NCBI GenBank assembly: GCA_001632435.1
Contig: KV424032.1
Coordinates: 1 to 64,000, forward strand
DNA length: 64,000 bases
Source of the DNA: Calocera cornea HHB12733
Lineage: Eukaryota; Basidiomycota; Dacrymycetes; Dacrymycetales; Dacrymycetaceae
Direction of reading: 5' to 3'
A model generated the notes under the pieces. That model made no database searches. It saw only the letters and a list, made by a program, of their open reading frames with translations, and was not told where the DNA came from. Every line of letters begins with the position of its first letter. The stretch's first letter is position 1. This document shows positions 43,901-54,189 of this stretch, in pieces. The translations under genes and the position numbers were made by a program.

Positions 43901-44349
43901 CATCGTCTGCGCGAGAGACCAAGAGCCAGTGAGCGCTAGAGGGACACGCGAGCAATCAAAAGACGAACAGGCGGTGGCGGAGCATTAGCGTTAGCGGGCT
44001 CGGACTTGAAGTATTCGCCGAGCACGACGATGTCTTGATCGGATTCTTCCATCTTCTGCCGTTTGACCACAGCGCGCATTCGCGGGGACCGGGTGATGGC
44101 CGTGGTCGGGCCGCTACCCTGAGCGTCATCGTCCTCGGATTCGGCCAATTCAATCGGGTCGTCCCTTGACCTGCCCAGGTCCGTCGGTCGAGGCGGCGCA
44201 TTGACGTTCACGAGCCTTCGTCTCATGCTCGAGATCTCCTTGATGAGCGCGTTTCCTTTCCCCTTGGAGGACATGCCGTGCCTGCGTGAGGTCTTTCGGA
44301 TGAGCGCATTCCCCTTTGGCAGAGGTGCGCGCGGCATTTCAGCCACCAA
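40911..44349 (-). CDS. WD40-repeat protein with disordered N-terminus
   Basis: This is a multi-exon gene (ten or more exons). The N-terminal region is basic and disordered, with a repeated KGNALI, then DQDIVVLGEYFKSE and PIELLDSDSDD (SUMO-interacting-like, with a psi-K-x-E) and DGYIIPSSDEEDD. After PRPVQAVFLDHRG the beta-propeller follows: IIAASVVDGEERW-type, GNLSIWRRKDNEEE, TFISSSSDGSVRKWERRD, IFAVGSMDGYVS, YIAIARDNNCALVYDIRN, LVTGGADGCVRRWNIGVATR and finally GDMEGKVYVFDYSV with the stop at 40911. The sequence does not let me name an orthologue. The start at 44349 is the first ATG of the open frame; the exact first intron (about 43955-43904) is uncertain. A pseudogene copy sits at 35046-36300. 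Confidence 0.75.
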
Positions 44350-44774
44350 AGCGCCGCTCAGGCCAAGGGTAACCGCGTCGGGCCAGAGGACAAAGCGCCA
44401 TCAGGGACCGCTCTGGTACGTTACGCGCCGCCTAATCAGGAGCCGCCTTCTTTCCTGACCAACCCTTCATGACTGTTCCGCGCACGACCACCGTCCTCTG
44501 ACATGGCCCGTGCGCGTGGAACCCGTGCACGTGCCCCGTGCCCGATATCCCAATGCCATATCGCACCTTCCTTCCCACGTCCGAGACCCGTCTCCTCCCA
44601 CACAGCCGATGGCGCAAGAGGTGCGATTCCGGCACTATTGGTAAGCTGCCGGTGCGGTTATGCCGTCGGATGATCCACAATCAGCTCCATGACCTGTGGA
44701 TCGTCGGCATAACGCGATGTGAACGGCGTATAAATGGCAAAAGAACTGAATGCAGAAGCATGTGAGAGAGCACG
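44350..44774. promoter_or_regulatory. Divergent promoter, WD40 gene and NmrA copy 1
   Basis: A 425-bp shared upstream region. The half next to the WD40 gene is duplicated near 36310-36435, which marks the edge of the module. No TATA box is obvious on the WD40 side; GTATAAATGG at about 44728 may serve the NmrA gene. Confidence 0.5.
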
Positions 44775-45757
44775 ATGTCTGGATACAAGAACTTTGCGGT
44801 CGCGGGCGCAGGCAACATCGGCAGGTTCATCATCGATGAACTGCTCAAGTACAAGACGGAGGGCAAGGTCGACAAGGTAGTCGTCCTAACGCGTTCGGTG
44901 CGCCGCTTATCCGTACTTCCCCAGCGACCTGCTAAACCCCCTCCAGGCCGACGGCAAGGACGCCCTGGCGGCAAAGGGCGCCCACCTGCTCGTAGTGGAC
45001 TACACCTCCCCCAGCTCGCTCGAGTCCGCCCTTCGCGGGACAGACGTGCTCATCTCCACGCTCGCGATCGCCGCCCTCTCCCTGCAATCCCCCCTGGGCG
45101 AAGCAGCCAAAGCAGCCGGAGTACAGCTGTTCGTCCCCTCCGAGTTCGGCGGGAGCACTGCAGGGCCCGGCGACGCGCAGAATGGTCCGCTGGCGGTCAA
45201 GAGCGCGCAGAGGGAGAGGCTTACGGAGTTGGGCCTGCCGTGGGCGCTCTTCTGGACCGGGCCGTTCCCGGATCGGATTTGGTATATGCCGTGAGTCGCA
45301 TTTCTATCCTGCGGACCGTGGGTCGGTGGGGCTGATGGAAGACAGGGTTCTTGGGCTGGACATCGCCAACGGTAAGGTCGAGGTGGGAGGGACGGGTGAC
45401 AGCGTTGTCTCCTGGACTTCGCGCACCGACATAGCGCGCTACGTCGCGTATGCGCTGACCACCCTCCCCTCCTCGAAGCTGCACAACCGCGTGTTCAAGA
45501 TCGAAGGCGAGCGGATCTCCATCAACGGCGTTATCAGTGCGTACGAAGCGCGCACGGGTAAGCAGCTGCAGGTATCGTACGTCCCGCTGGAGGAGGTGAA
45601 GGAGCGAGCGAAGAGGGACCCGCGGGACCTTAGGGCGTATTTCCAGGTCGTCTGGGAGGAGCAGGGGACGTATGGACCGGAGGAGGAGATGAATGTCGAC
45701 TGGCCTGAGTTCCACCCGCAGCGTGTGGTGGATGCGATCCTTGCTAACGCACCGTGA
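44775..45757 (+). CDS. NmrA-like/isoflavone-reductase-type NAD(P)-binding protein, copy 1
   Basis: This is an atypical short-chain reductase of the NmrA/PCBER type. It binds NAD(P)H and may reduce a small molecule or act as a redox sensor. The Rossmann motif is FAVAGAGNIGRFIIDELL at residues 7-24. Next come VVDYTSPSSLESALRGTDV, LFVPSEFGG, a FWTGPFPDRIWY segment and the C-terminal half with VVSWTSRTDIARYVAYAL and VDWPEFHPQRVVDAILAN. There are two introns: after the TRS codons (GTGCGC donor) and after WYMP (GTGAGT). It has the highest identity to copy 2 at 51762 (MSGY start, GAGNIG, DIARYVA). It is separated from the other three by the hydrolase and the glucanase. Confidence 0.88.
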
Positions 45758-46366
45758 GCGTGCACATGTATCAGCGATTGTCTAACTACATATATGATTG
45801 TCTCGCTTGGTCATCATCAAATTGAATAGTGGCATAAGGTCGAAGTACTTTTTCTGGACCTGATCTACCACTGCACTTGGGAACGTAAGGTAACTAGGAA
45901 AGGGGCATGGCTGAGGAAATCCAACAGTGTATCTCAATCCCCCATGGGACATACTTGTCATCATGGACAATCATCGCGACCCGATGTCCCTCCGGAATGA
46001 TCGGATTGACAGCATATGCTACAAAGGCGGGTCGGGCGCTCAGTCTGCCACTCCTTTGGCATACGATAAAGAATCGATGGAGGACATTAGAGTATTGTCA
46101 CGGAGGTCGCAGGACTGAGGAAGGAAGACGTAAATGGGCGATGTGCCATGCGGGAAAGGACCCGTGACGTCAAGCACGTCAAGCGCTTCCATTGTCGGCC
46201 GTGCGGGGCCCTCCGCATCAACGGCCATCCTCCCTTCTTCAATGTCCACTCGTCTGTACAACTAGCCCGTCGACAGATCAGTATACCTGCTACAAGATAC
46301 CAACAAACGATCGATACCCCACTGCTCGCACCATCTGACTGTTATCCGCTCTATCGACGACTCGAG
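45758..46366. other. Intergenic region before hydrolase
   Basis: About 600 bp with no supported gene; it contains the promoter of the hydrolase. Confidence 0.4.
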
Positions 46367-48245
46367 ATGGAACAGACAAATATCGAGCAGACGGAGCCGG
46401 TGCTCTCGCTGGTATTCGTCCACGGCTTCCAGGGCGACTACCACTCCTTCCAGTGTACGTCCCTTCCATACCCAAAACACCAGCAGCGGTGCTGATACAA
46501 TCTACAGCCTTCCCCACCGACCTCCACTTCGCGCTCCTCCCGCGCATCCCCACCCTGCAAACGTTCGTCTACCCGACATACAAAGCCCGCCGCTCGGTAG
46601 AGCACGCGACGAACGAGCTTCTCAAATGGATGAAATGGCGCCTCCCTCCCGGGCCCGTCGTGCTCCTCGGGCACTCAATGGGCGGGATCATGATCGTCGA
46701 AGCGGCGTTCCGGGCGGGCGACGGTGGGGAGCGGGTGGTCGGGCTGATCAACTTCGACGTACCGTTCTTGGGCGTGCATCCACACGTTGTCATCAGGTGC
46801 GCACCTCTCATCCATTCGTCATATATGCAGACTGATACTCTGACAGTGGGCTGGCGAGCCTCTTCAAGAGCGAGGACAACCAGTCCGAGCAGGAGATGAA
46901 CGACCCGGCCGCAGTGAACATGCCCGGCGCCTCCCCACCCCAGCCGGGCCTCTCACCCACCGCCTCAATCCACTCGCCCAACTCCCCTCCTTTGCCACCA
47001 CGTCCATCCTCCATCACTTCCTCCACCTCCACCTCCTCGCGCCTTCCCCCGCCCCCCTCCCTACACCTCTCCGGCCCCGGCCGCAACCCCCCACCAAACG
47101 AGCTCCTCACCGTGGCATTCAACGTGCTGAACCTGGGCCCGCCGCCCGAGGCGCTCAACTCCAAGCTCCACTGGCTCTCCAAGCATCGCAAGGCGCCGTT
47201 TTCGGGTGCGTGGAAGCACGTCAGCGAGACGATGGAGTTTGCCGGGTGTCTGATGGACCCGAGCGGGCTGTGGGGAAGATACGATCGGCTGGTGAAGTGG
47301 GGGAAGGAGGGGAAGAAAGGCGATACGCTGAAGTGGATCAACTACTGGACTGAGACTGTGCCGAAGCCGAAACCTCCCCCTGCGGAAGAAGAACAGAAGG
47401 AAGAAGAATCGAATACGGGGGAGGAAGCTGGTCAGGTGCCCAACAATCAGGAGGAAGAGGAGGAGGAAGACGGCTACGTGACCGCCGACGAGGGCGACGA
47501 GGGCCAGCAGAACGGAGCAAAGTCCGAGACGATGGCTGCGGCGATGCTGCTCGGCGGCAGCGCGGGGAAGAGCACGGCTTCGTCATCCACAACCACACTA
47601 CCGAGCAGTGCGTCGACGATCACCTCGGAGGTTTCCAGTCCGCAGACGGCGACTACTGCAGAGAGCAGCATCGAGGAGGAGGCCTCGCAACCCGCGCCGA
47701 AGGAAGACACGGCAGAAGTCGGCGAACAGCCGGTTTCTGCTGCTGCCGATGCACCTGCCGCTGTCGATGCGGAAGACCCAGATCGGGTGTATACGGAAGA
47801 AGAGCGTAAAGCGGCGGTGAAAGCCGCCAAACAGGCGCAGAAGGAGCTGGAGCGAGCCGAAAAGGCTGCCCAGAAGGAGCGTGAGAAGGCAGAGAAGGCC
47901 GAGCGCAAGGAACGCGAAGCCGCTGAACGTGCCGCTGCGAAGGAGGCTGAGCGGCTGGCGAAAGAGGCGAAGAAAGCGCAACAGCAAGCTGTGCGGGAGG
48001 CAGAGCTCAAGGCCAAAGCCGCTGCGAAGGCGGCCAAGCCCGAGGAACCGCACCATTTCATTGTCCTGCCCTTTGGGTACAAGGACCAGAAGGAGTGGGT
48101 GCGCGTGCGCGTCGCGGGCGTGCCGAGCGAGGTGGAGGCGCACTGCGCGATATTCTTTAGGGGGCAGAATGAGGAGTATGAGTGGCTCGTCGGCGACTGC
48201 GCTGACAGGGTGGTCGCCTGCTGGGAGGCGGGGAAGACCAGTTGA
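46367..48245 (+). CDS. Putative alpha/beta hydrolase with coiled-coil C-terminal half
   Basis: Exon 1 (from 46367) encodes LVFVHGFQGDYHSFQ. A second exon starts near 46509, with VVLLGHSMGGIMIVEAAFR (nucleophile elbow G-H-S-M-G-G) and INFDVPFLGVHPHVV. The third exon, from about 46847, is one long frame to 48245. It carries a Pro/Ser-rich stretch, a conserved-looking part with LNSKLHWLSKHRKAPF and DRLVKWGKEGKKGDTLKWIN, an acidic region, a Lys/Glu/Ala coiled coil (QKEREKAEKAERKEREAAER-like) and a tail HHFIVLPFGYKDQKEWVRVR. It may be a lipase/esterase-type protein with a fungal extension. The catalytic Asp and His cannot be assigned with confidence. Substrate and location are unknown. Confidence 0.75.
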
Positions 48246-50468
48246 GTGTGACTGTGGGCTTACAGTGAGGATCTTTTGTTCGATATATCGGGGGGAGTCT
48301 GCATGATACATTGGTGCGCTTCCCAAAAGACACATATGCTGCTATTCTTTGCTCAACCGAGCATGCTTTGGGTGTGAGTCATCTCACTGCTAAAAGACAG
48401 ACAGATATAGAGACACGCTGCCACGAACCATCGCTGACTGGGATTACGCTCATCGATCGGAAGGTCCGTATGCCCCAGAAGCATCAACCCCCCCGTGGAG
48501 CAGCACATGAGCCCACTGTCTGGCTGCTCGTCCTCCTCGCCGCCGAAAAGTCCATCATCTGATTCTCTGAACACTGCACTGCGATGTTCATCAGCATCGG
48601 GAGACGGGCATCGCCGCTCATCTCGGCCGCCCCGCGTCCTTAAAGAGCACTCATTCCTTTCCGCACCCTGTTTCGCCCGCAGTGCCATTCACGGCCCTAC
48701 TCAGCGCTCCTGGCCGCCTGCTGCAGCTAGTCAAACTCTGGGCCCTGGGTGTGCCACGAGTTGCAGCCCAGTCTGCCCGCGATTCCTTGCGAGATGCTGG
48801 CGTTACAATGGTGCCAAACTGTAAAGCGGATTCGCGGAACCTGACTGCCAATTGTTGGCCTATTGAAGCAGCCTGCCCGAAGCCGAGGTTCTGTTCGCCT
48901 CTGTTCTCCACGTCGAACGAAGTGGACAGCAGTGCGGAAGGAGCGTCCTTCGCCCGGCACCGCCGCGACCGGGGTTCTGGAGCGCGGCGAGGAGTATGAC
49001 TCGTCGGTTGATGCTGATATCCGCCGAGTGGGCCATCATCATCATCATCATTATGCACCCCAACGCCGTGTCTCTCCATCAGAACCCAGCAGCCAACCCC
49101 CACCCGCTGGATGTGCCGCGGCCTCGGCTACGGTGTCTTTATTCGCTGCAGATGGACGTGCACGTGCACCATGACGCTATTTTCGTCTGCAGGTGCGTAC
49201 GGTAGGTGGGAAGTGCATGGTCAAAATCCAATCCCGAATTCCGCTTCCGATACTTGAAACGCAACTTCCGAGGGTCCCGAGGCAACCAAAAGAGCATGCA
49301 TTTATGATATTCTGACGCACTATTCCTGCCTTTCCTGCCATTTCTCCTTACAAAACTCACATAGAAATAGGCCCATTGTAAGCCCAGTATTTGGATACAG
49401 TATGTCTACCCTTTTTTTTAGTTGAATGTAGCATGTAGAATATTCTGAACTGGTGAAAATGTCTTTTGTGTACAACCAGGGCGGCTAACTGCTAATGTGC
49501 TGACATAATCTGTCACAAAGTGTTTCCGTGTTCCAACTCCGATGAGGATTGCACCCGGGTATGGCGCAGAGAGACATGCCTTGTGCCCCTAACAAGCAAA
49601 AGCTAACATAAAATTTCCCAACTTATTCGTGCATAAAATCAGCTTTAGTCCTACTTTCTCTTCTGATGGTTGTAAGCTTGAGAGTTGGTACCGGTCTGCA
49701 GCTTCTTGAAAGGATGAAAAAAGAGCTGAATTGACATAAATAGAGCTCCGACACTTTCTGTAAATGGGCTCAGGGATGCCGTGGGGCCCTCGGGGATGCG
49801 AGACGCGGAAATCAAAATGTGACTGTGTCCTTGCACTTCTCACTTGCCGTAAGGTGCGTCGCCAAGCCGCCCCATACGCCTCGCGTGCACTTGGCTGCGC
49901 CCTCGCTACCCTCTTTGGTCCGGACCATACGACTACGCTGCGTGCATGCATATATGCGTCGCGACCTTGTGCTCACAACAGACCTTCGTCATTGTTGCTA
50001 TCCACCGCTGGGCCGCGCATCAGCGCTCCAGTGTTCCTGGGCGGCTGATGCTTGATTCCACACGCATGCAGCGATCTGGCGGTCTCGATCTCGATCCTCG
50101 CCCCTTCCATCCCTGGGCGTGCTGTACATCGCCCTCTCAGCCAACGACCATGGCCGAGCACTTTGCCGACGCACATTAGCACCTGTTTCCCGTGGATCGT
50201 ATGGCATATCCCGGCAGCTGACCAGGCCGCGTGAACGTGCGCCGGTAGCGGGAGAGGGCTGGCTACGCCTCTACGCTCAGGAGCGTGTTCGGCTGATGGC
50301 TGCTCTTGTACGCGTTTGGCGAGGGCTGATGCGGTGCGCCGACCTACATCTTAGGCGAGGAGATCCAGCTCGAGGGGTATATAAACGCCGGGGTAGCGAC
50401 GATGTGGGGCCAGCGTATCCTGCGCTCTTACGAACTGCCAGGCCTTGCTCCCCACCGACGTCTGCACA
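48246..50468. other. Gene-poor gap of 2.2 kb
   Basis: No family motif or plausible spliced gene was found on either strand. It includes a CAT/ATC triplet tract at 49033-49052, a short T tract near 49412, and AT-rich DNA at about 49300-49650 unlike the GC-rich neighbours. It could hold a non-coding RNA or a decayed gene, but nothing supports a call. Confidence 0.45.
50378..50385 (+). promoter_or_regulatory. TATA box of GH128 gene
   Basis: TATATAAA lies 84-91 bp before the ATG at 50469. Confidence 0.55.
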
Positions 50469-51632
50469 ATGCTCGCTACTCTCTCACTTATTGCGTTCCT
50501 CCCGGCCATCTATGCTGGGAAACGTGGTCTGGACTGGACGTGGTGTACGTCTCCCCTCTCCCTCTCCTGTTATGACGCGACTGACATTACCCGCGCCGTT
50601 TAGACAATGGTGGCCTGTAGGCGCATCTCCCTCCCCTCCCTGCCACATCTAACAACATTCCAGGAACCCCGGGCTATTCAACGACGGCAACACCGTAGCC
50701 ATCTACGACTACGAGACGTATGCCCCGCCGTCGACAAATGGCGACGGCGGACTCGGCTTCATAGGCATGCAGCGCTGCTATCCGACCTGCGACTCGAGCC
50801 CTGTTGATGAGCTGTACTCGCGCTGGCAGGCGCAGGGCTGGGCTAGTGAGTAGTCCCCTCCCCTATTCCCTTTCCCTGTCCGCCCGGATCCTGGACAGGG
50901 ATGCGCTGCGCAAAGGAAGGCTCTGATACTCGGGCATGACAGCTGTGTTCACGATCAACGAGGCGGACATCAACGGCGTGACCCCGGCCGAGGCCGCCTC
51001 CTGGTACATCCAGTACATCAACCCTCTAGCGATCAAAAGTACGCCTGCTTGCGCTACTTTGCTCAATGCCGATCTGACTCACCCGGATCCACAGAGGCGC
51101 TCCCCTCGGTGACGGACAGCACCGCGTCCGGGCAGGGTCTCGACTGGGTCGCGCAGATGATCTCGGCCTGCGCTGGCCAGTGCTACTTCGACTACATCAA
51201 CCTTGTGCGTTGGATTCGAACGTACAAATTGGGCATGCTGATGATCATGAAATAGCACTGGTACGGCTCCAGCTTTTCCCAGTTCCAGTCGTATGTCGAG
51301 CAGGCGCATAATCAGTTCCCCGTCCGTTCCCCACATCCCGGCACGCTTTTCAGTGCATATGCTGACCCCCTGCGCAGAGCTACCAGCTCGTGATCACCGA
51401 GTTCGCGCTCCAAAATCCGCCCGGCGGCCAATCAGACCAGATCAGCTTCTTCCAGCAAGCATTCGCGTTCCTCGACGGCGCCTCGTACGTCCAGCTCTAC
51501 TTCCCGTTCGTCGCGACCAGCCCGAGCCTCCTCTCGGCGAACGACGCCGGCGCGATCAGCTTTGTGGGGACCGGGAGTTGCCTGTACAATGATGATGGGT
51601 CGATCAGCGCTGTGGGACAGCTGATGCTGTAA
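50469..51632 (+). CDS. Secreted GH128 endo-beta-1,3-glucanase
   Basis: This is an extracellular glycoside hydrolase that cuts beta-1,3-glucan, probably in the fungus's own wall (fruit-body autolysis, remodelling). A signal peptide (MLATLSLIAFLPAIYAG) is followed by KRGLDWTWYNGGLNPGLFND, the hallmark of GH128. Next are AIYDYETYAPPSTNGDGGLG, FIGMQRCYPTCDSSP, TVFTINEADINGV (general acid Glu), DYINLHWYGSSF and YQLVITEFAL (nucleophile Glu). The end is GTGSCLYNDDGSISAVGQLM. At least six introns occur, and one exon is just 13 nt (50604-50616, encoding most of YNGGL). Skipping it would break the substrate-cleft loop. The length and motif order match the family. Confidence 0.93.
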
Positions 51633-51761
51633 AGGGTCGGGATTGGCTGGGCTGGCTTGGGCTGGTGAACGCCTAACCCGCCTGGGTGCCAGTGTGTAGC
51701 ATATGCAATTCAATCAAGTGCTGCTGTAGCCTACCACCCTCTGCTACGCTTCGCACGCCGA

Positions 51762-52774
51762 TCACGGCCAGCTGTCAAGTATCGCATTCACCACACCCTG
51801 CGGGCCAAACTCTGGCCAATCAACATTCATCTCCCCCTCCGCTCCATACGTCCCCTCCTCCTCCCACACCAGCTGTAGCCAAGCCTTCACATCCCCCTTA
51901 TCCCTTGCCCGCTCCCGAACCTCCTCCAGGGGAATGTACGTCACCTCTAACTTCTTCCCCGTGCGCTCCTGGTACGCGGCGAGGACGCCATTGATGGATA
52001 TACGCTGCCCCTCGAGCTTGAGGACGCGGTTGTGCAGCTTCTCCTTTGTGAGGGCGGTGAGCGTGTGAGCGACGTAGCGGGCAATGTCGCTGCGCGAGGT
52101 CCAGGAGACGAGCCCGTTGCCCGTCCCCCCAACCTCGACTTTGCCGTTGATGATGTCGAATCCGAGGCGCCTGCTCGCTCTCAGTAACTGCCAATACAAG
52201 TAGCACAACGAAGGCAAGTGTGGGACAGAGACGTACGGCTGGAACCACGCCCGATCGGCAAACACCCCGGTCCAAAACAATGCCCACGGCAGCCCGATCT
52301 CTGTCAAGTGGTCCCTCTGCGCGCTCTTGATCGCGAACGGCCCTGGCCCTGTGCCGTCAGGACCGCTGGGAGGCGGCGAGACGGTGTCCTCCCCAAACTC
52401 TGATGGGACGAACAGCTGCACGCCTGCCGCTTTGGCCGCTGAGCCCAAGGGGGATTGGACGGAGAGGGCGGAGATGGCGAGCGTCGAGATGAGTACGTCT
52501 GTCCCGCGTAGGGCGGTCTCGAGTGAGCTAGAGGAAGTGTAGTCCACAATGAGCGGATGGGCGCCTTTCGATTCCCAGGCGTCCTTGCCCTCTGCCTGGA
52601 AGGGATGAGCACTCGGCACTTCGTCGCGGGTCGGATTCTTGGAAAGCGCACCGAGCGCGTCAGGACCACCACCCTGTCTACCTTGCCCTCCGCCTTGTAT
52701 TTGAGCAGTTCATCAACGATGAACCTCCCGATGTTGCCCGCACCGGCGACCGCAAAGTTCCTGTATCCAGACAT
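51762..52774 (-). CDS. NmrA-like/isoflavone-reductase-type protein, copy 2
   Basis: This is the intact paralogue of 44775-45757. The start is MSGYRNFAVAGAGNIGRFIV with the G-x-x-G-x-x-G cofactor loop. Then come VDYTSSSSLETALRGTDV, LFVPSEFGED with a short Pro/Gly insert (SPPPSGPDGTGPGP), LPWALFWTGVFADRAWF, VSWTSRSDIARYVAHTL and VDWPEFGPQGVVNAILDSWP to the stop at 51762. There are two introns, after TRS and after FQP, at the same sites as in copy 1. Both catalytically relevant halves are complete, so it should be an active NAD(P)-dependent reductase or a regulator. The broken copies 3 and 4 lie directly upstream on the same strand. Confidence 0.88.
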
Positions 52775-53193
52775 CGCCTCCGTTACTTTACTTCACTGCG
52801 GATTGTCGCCTACTTATGGGCCACTTGGAGCGCAGCATGCTGGTCGCGTGCGAATACTTAGCGCTGGCTGCGCATCTCCTGCGCCATCAAGATCCCGTAC
52901 TTTGGGTCGTGGGTACCAGGAGGCAGGAAGGAAGGATGAAACGCTGCCCGATTCATCCCCGATCTTCTCCCTGGACCCGTCAGGCTTACCTCATGCATTG
53001 TCATACGCGCACGGACCACATTGCAGCGTCTGGATGGATGGCTTCGTGATCGACCGGCGTATCTCCGTTCAACTACCATCTACTTACTGATAACGCCTGT
53101 TCTGCTGAGCAACATATGATACGGCTCCGGCTAGGCACAGAGATGGGCCCGTGAAGATATAACTGACGATCATTGGGCGAGCGGCATCTTCTC
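52775..53193. other. Promoter region of NmrA copy 2
   Basis: About 420 bp between NmrA copy 2 and the 3' end of the broken copy 3; no gene seen. Confidence 0.4.
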
Positions 53194-54154
53194 TCATGCC
53201 TTGTATGACAAGATCGCAGCCATAACACTCTGCGGCCAAACTCCGGCCAATCCACATTTATGTCCTCCTCCTGCACGTTCTCCCCAAACAGCCGCATCAC
53301 CAGCTGCAACTGCGACTTCTGATCCCCAGCATCTGCCTTCCGCCTCACTTCCTCCACATCCAGATGTGTAACATCCATCTTCTTCCCCGTGCGCCTGCCG
53401 TACTCCGACAATATGCGATTGATGGAGTTGCGCTCTCCGGCGACTTTGAAGAAGCCGTTGTGGGGCTGGTAGGGAGGGAGGGAGGTGGTGACGTGCACCA
53501 CGTAGCGGGCGATGTCTGTTGGAGTCGTTCATGATAGGACCTCATCGCCCGATCCGGCAGCCTCTGCCTTCCCCTTCTCCAAGTCAAACCCTAGGAACCT
53601 GCTGCTCCTCAATCACTGCATCTCGCCAACCACAAAGGCACTCACGCTTGGTAGAATACCCAATCGGCAAACAACCCCGTGAAGAAGGCCGCCCACGGCA
53701 GCCCCAGCCCCTCCAGCCGCACGTGGAACACATGCTTCGGCCCGAACATCGGCTCCTCCTTACGCGCTGTCGTGTTTCCGCCGTACTCGGAGGGTATGAA
53801 CAGATTCACCTCTGCGCCTTTGGCGCATTGGGCGAGCGTGTCTTGGGCGGTGGGCGAGCGTAGGTGCAGGAGGGAGATGAGCACGTCGATCCCTTGCAGT
53901 GCGGATTGGAGCGTAGAGGGCGCGTCATAGTCTACCACGAATGGCTCTAACCCTTTCGCGGAAAGCACGTCGTTTCCCTTATGCTACACTGCATCAGATT
54001 CCCAGAATGACTGGGGTAGTAGACGCACGGAACGAGCCAAGACGACGATTCTGTCGACCGTGCCGGCCGCCTTCGCTTCGGGCAGCACGTCGATGAAATG
54101 CTTGCCCAGTATGCCGTTGATACCCACGACGGCCAAGGTTCTATAGCTAGTCAT
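53194..54154 (-). pseudogene. NmrA-like pseudogene, copy 3
   Basis: The reading begins MTSYRTLAVVGINGILGKHF with a good cofactor loop and continues through VDYDAPSTLQSALQGIDV, LFIPSEYGGNTTA and LPWAAFFTGLFADWVFYQ. Two lesions follow. At about 53534 the codon that is TGG (Trp of SWTSRTDIARY) in copies 1 and 2 is TGA. Near 53230, in VDWPEFG, one C appears to be missing, so the frame runs on as RRVLWLRS instead of PQSVMAAILSYKA. Splicing cannot hide the stop, because the nearest donor and acceptor are only about 25 nt apart. Otherwise the domain is well preserved, so loss is recent or due to sequence error. Confidence 0.7.
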
Positions 54155-54189
54155 CCCTGTTTCTTAGCTCAGTTGTAGTACTGATGGGG

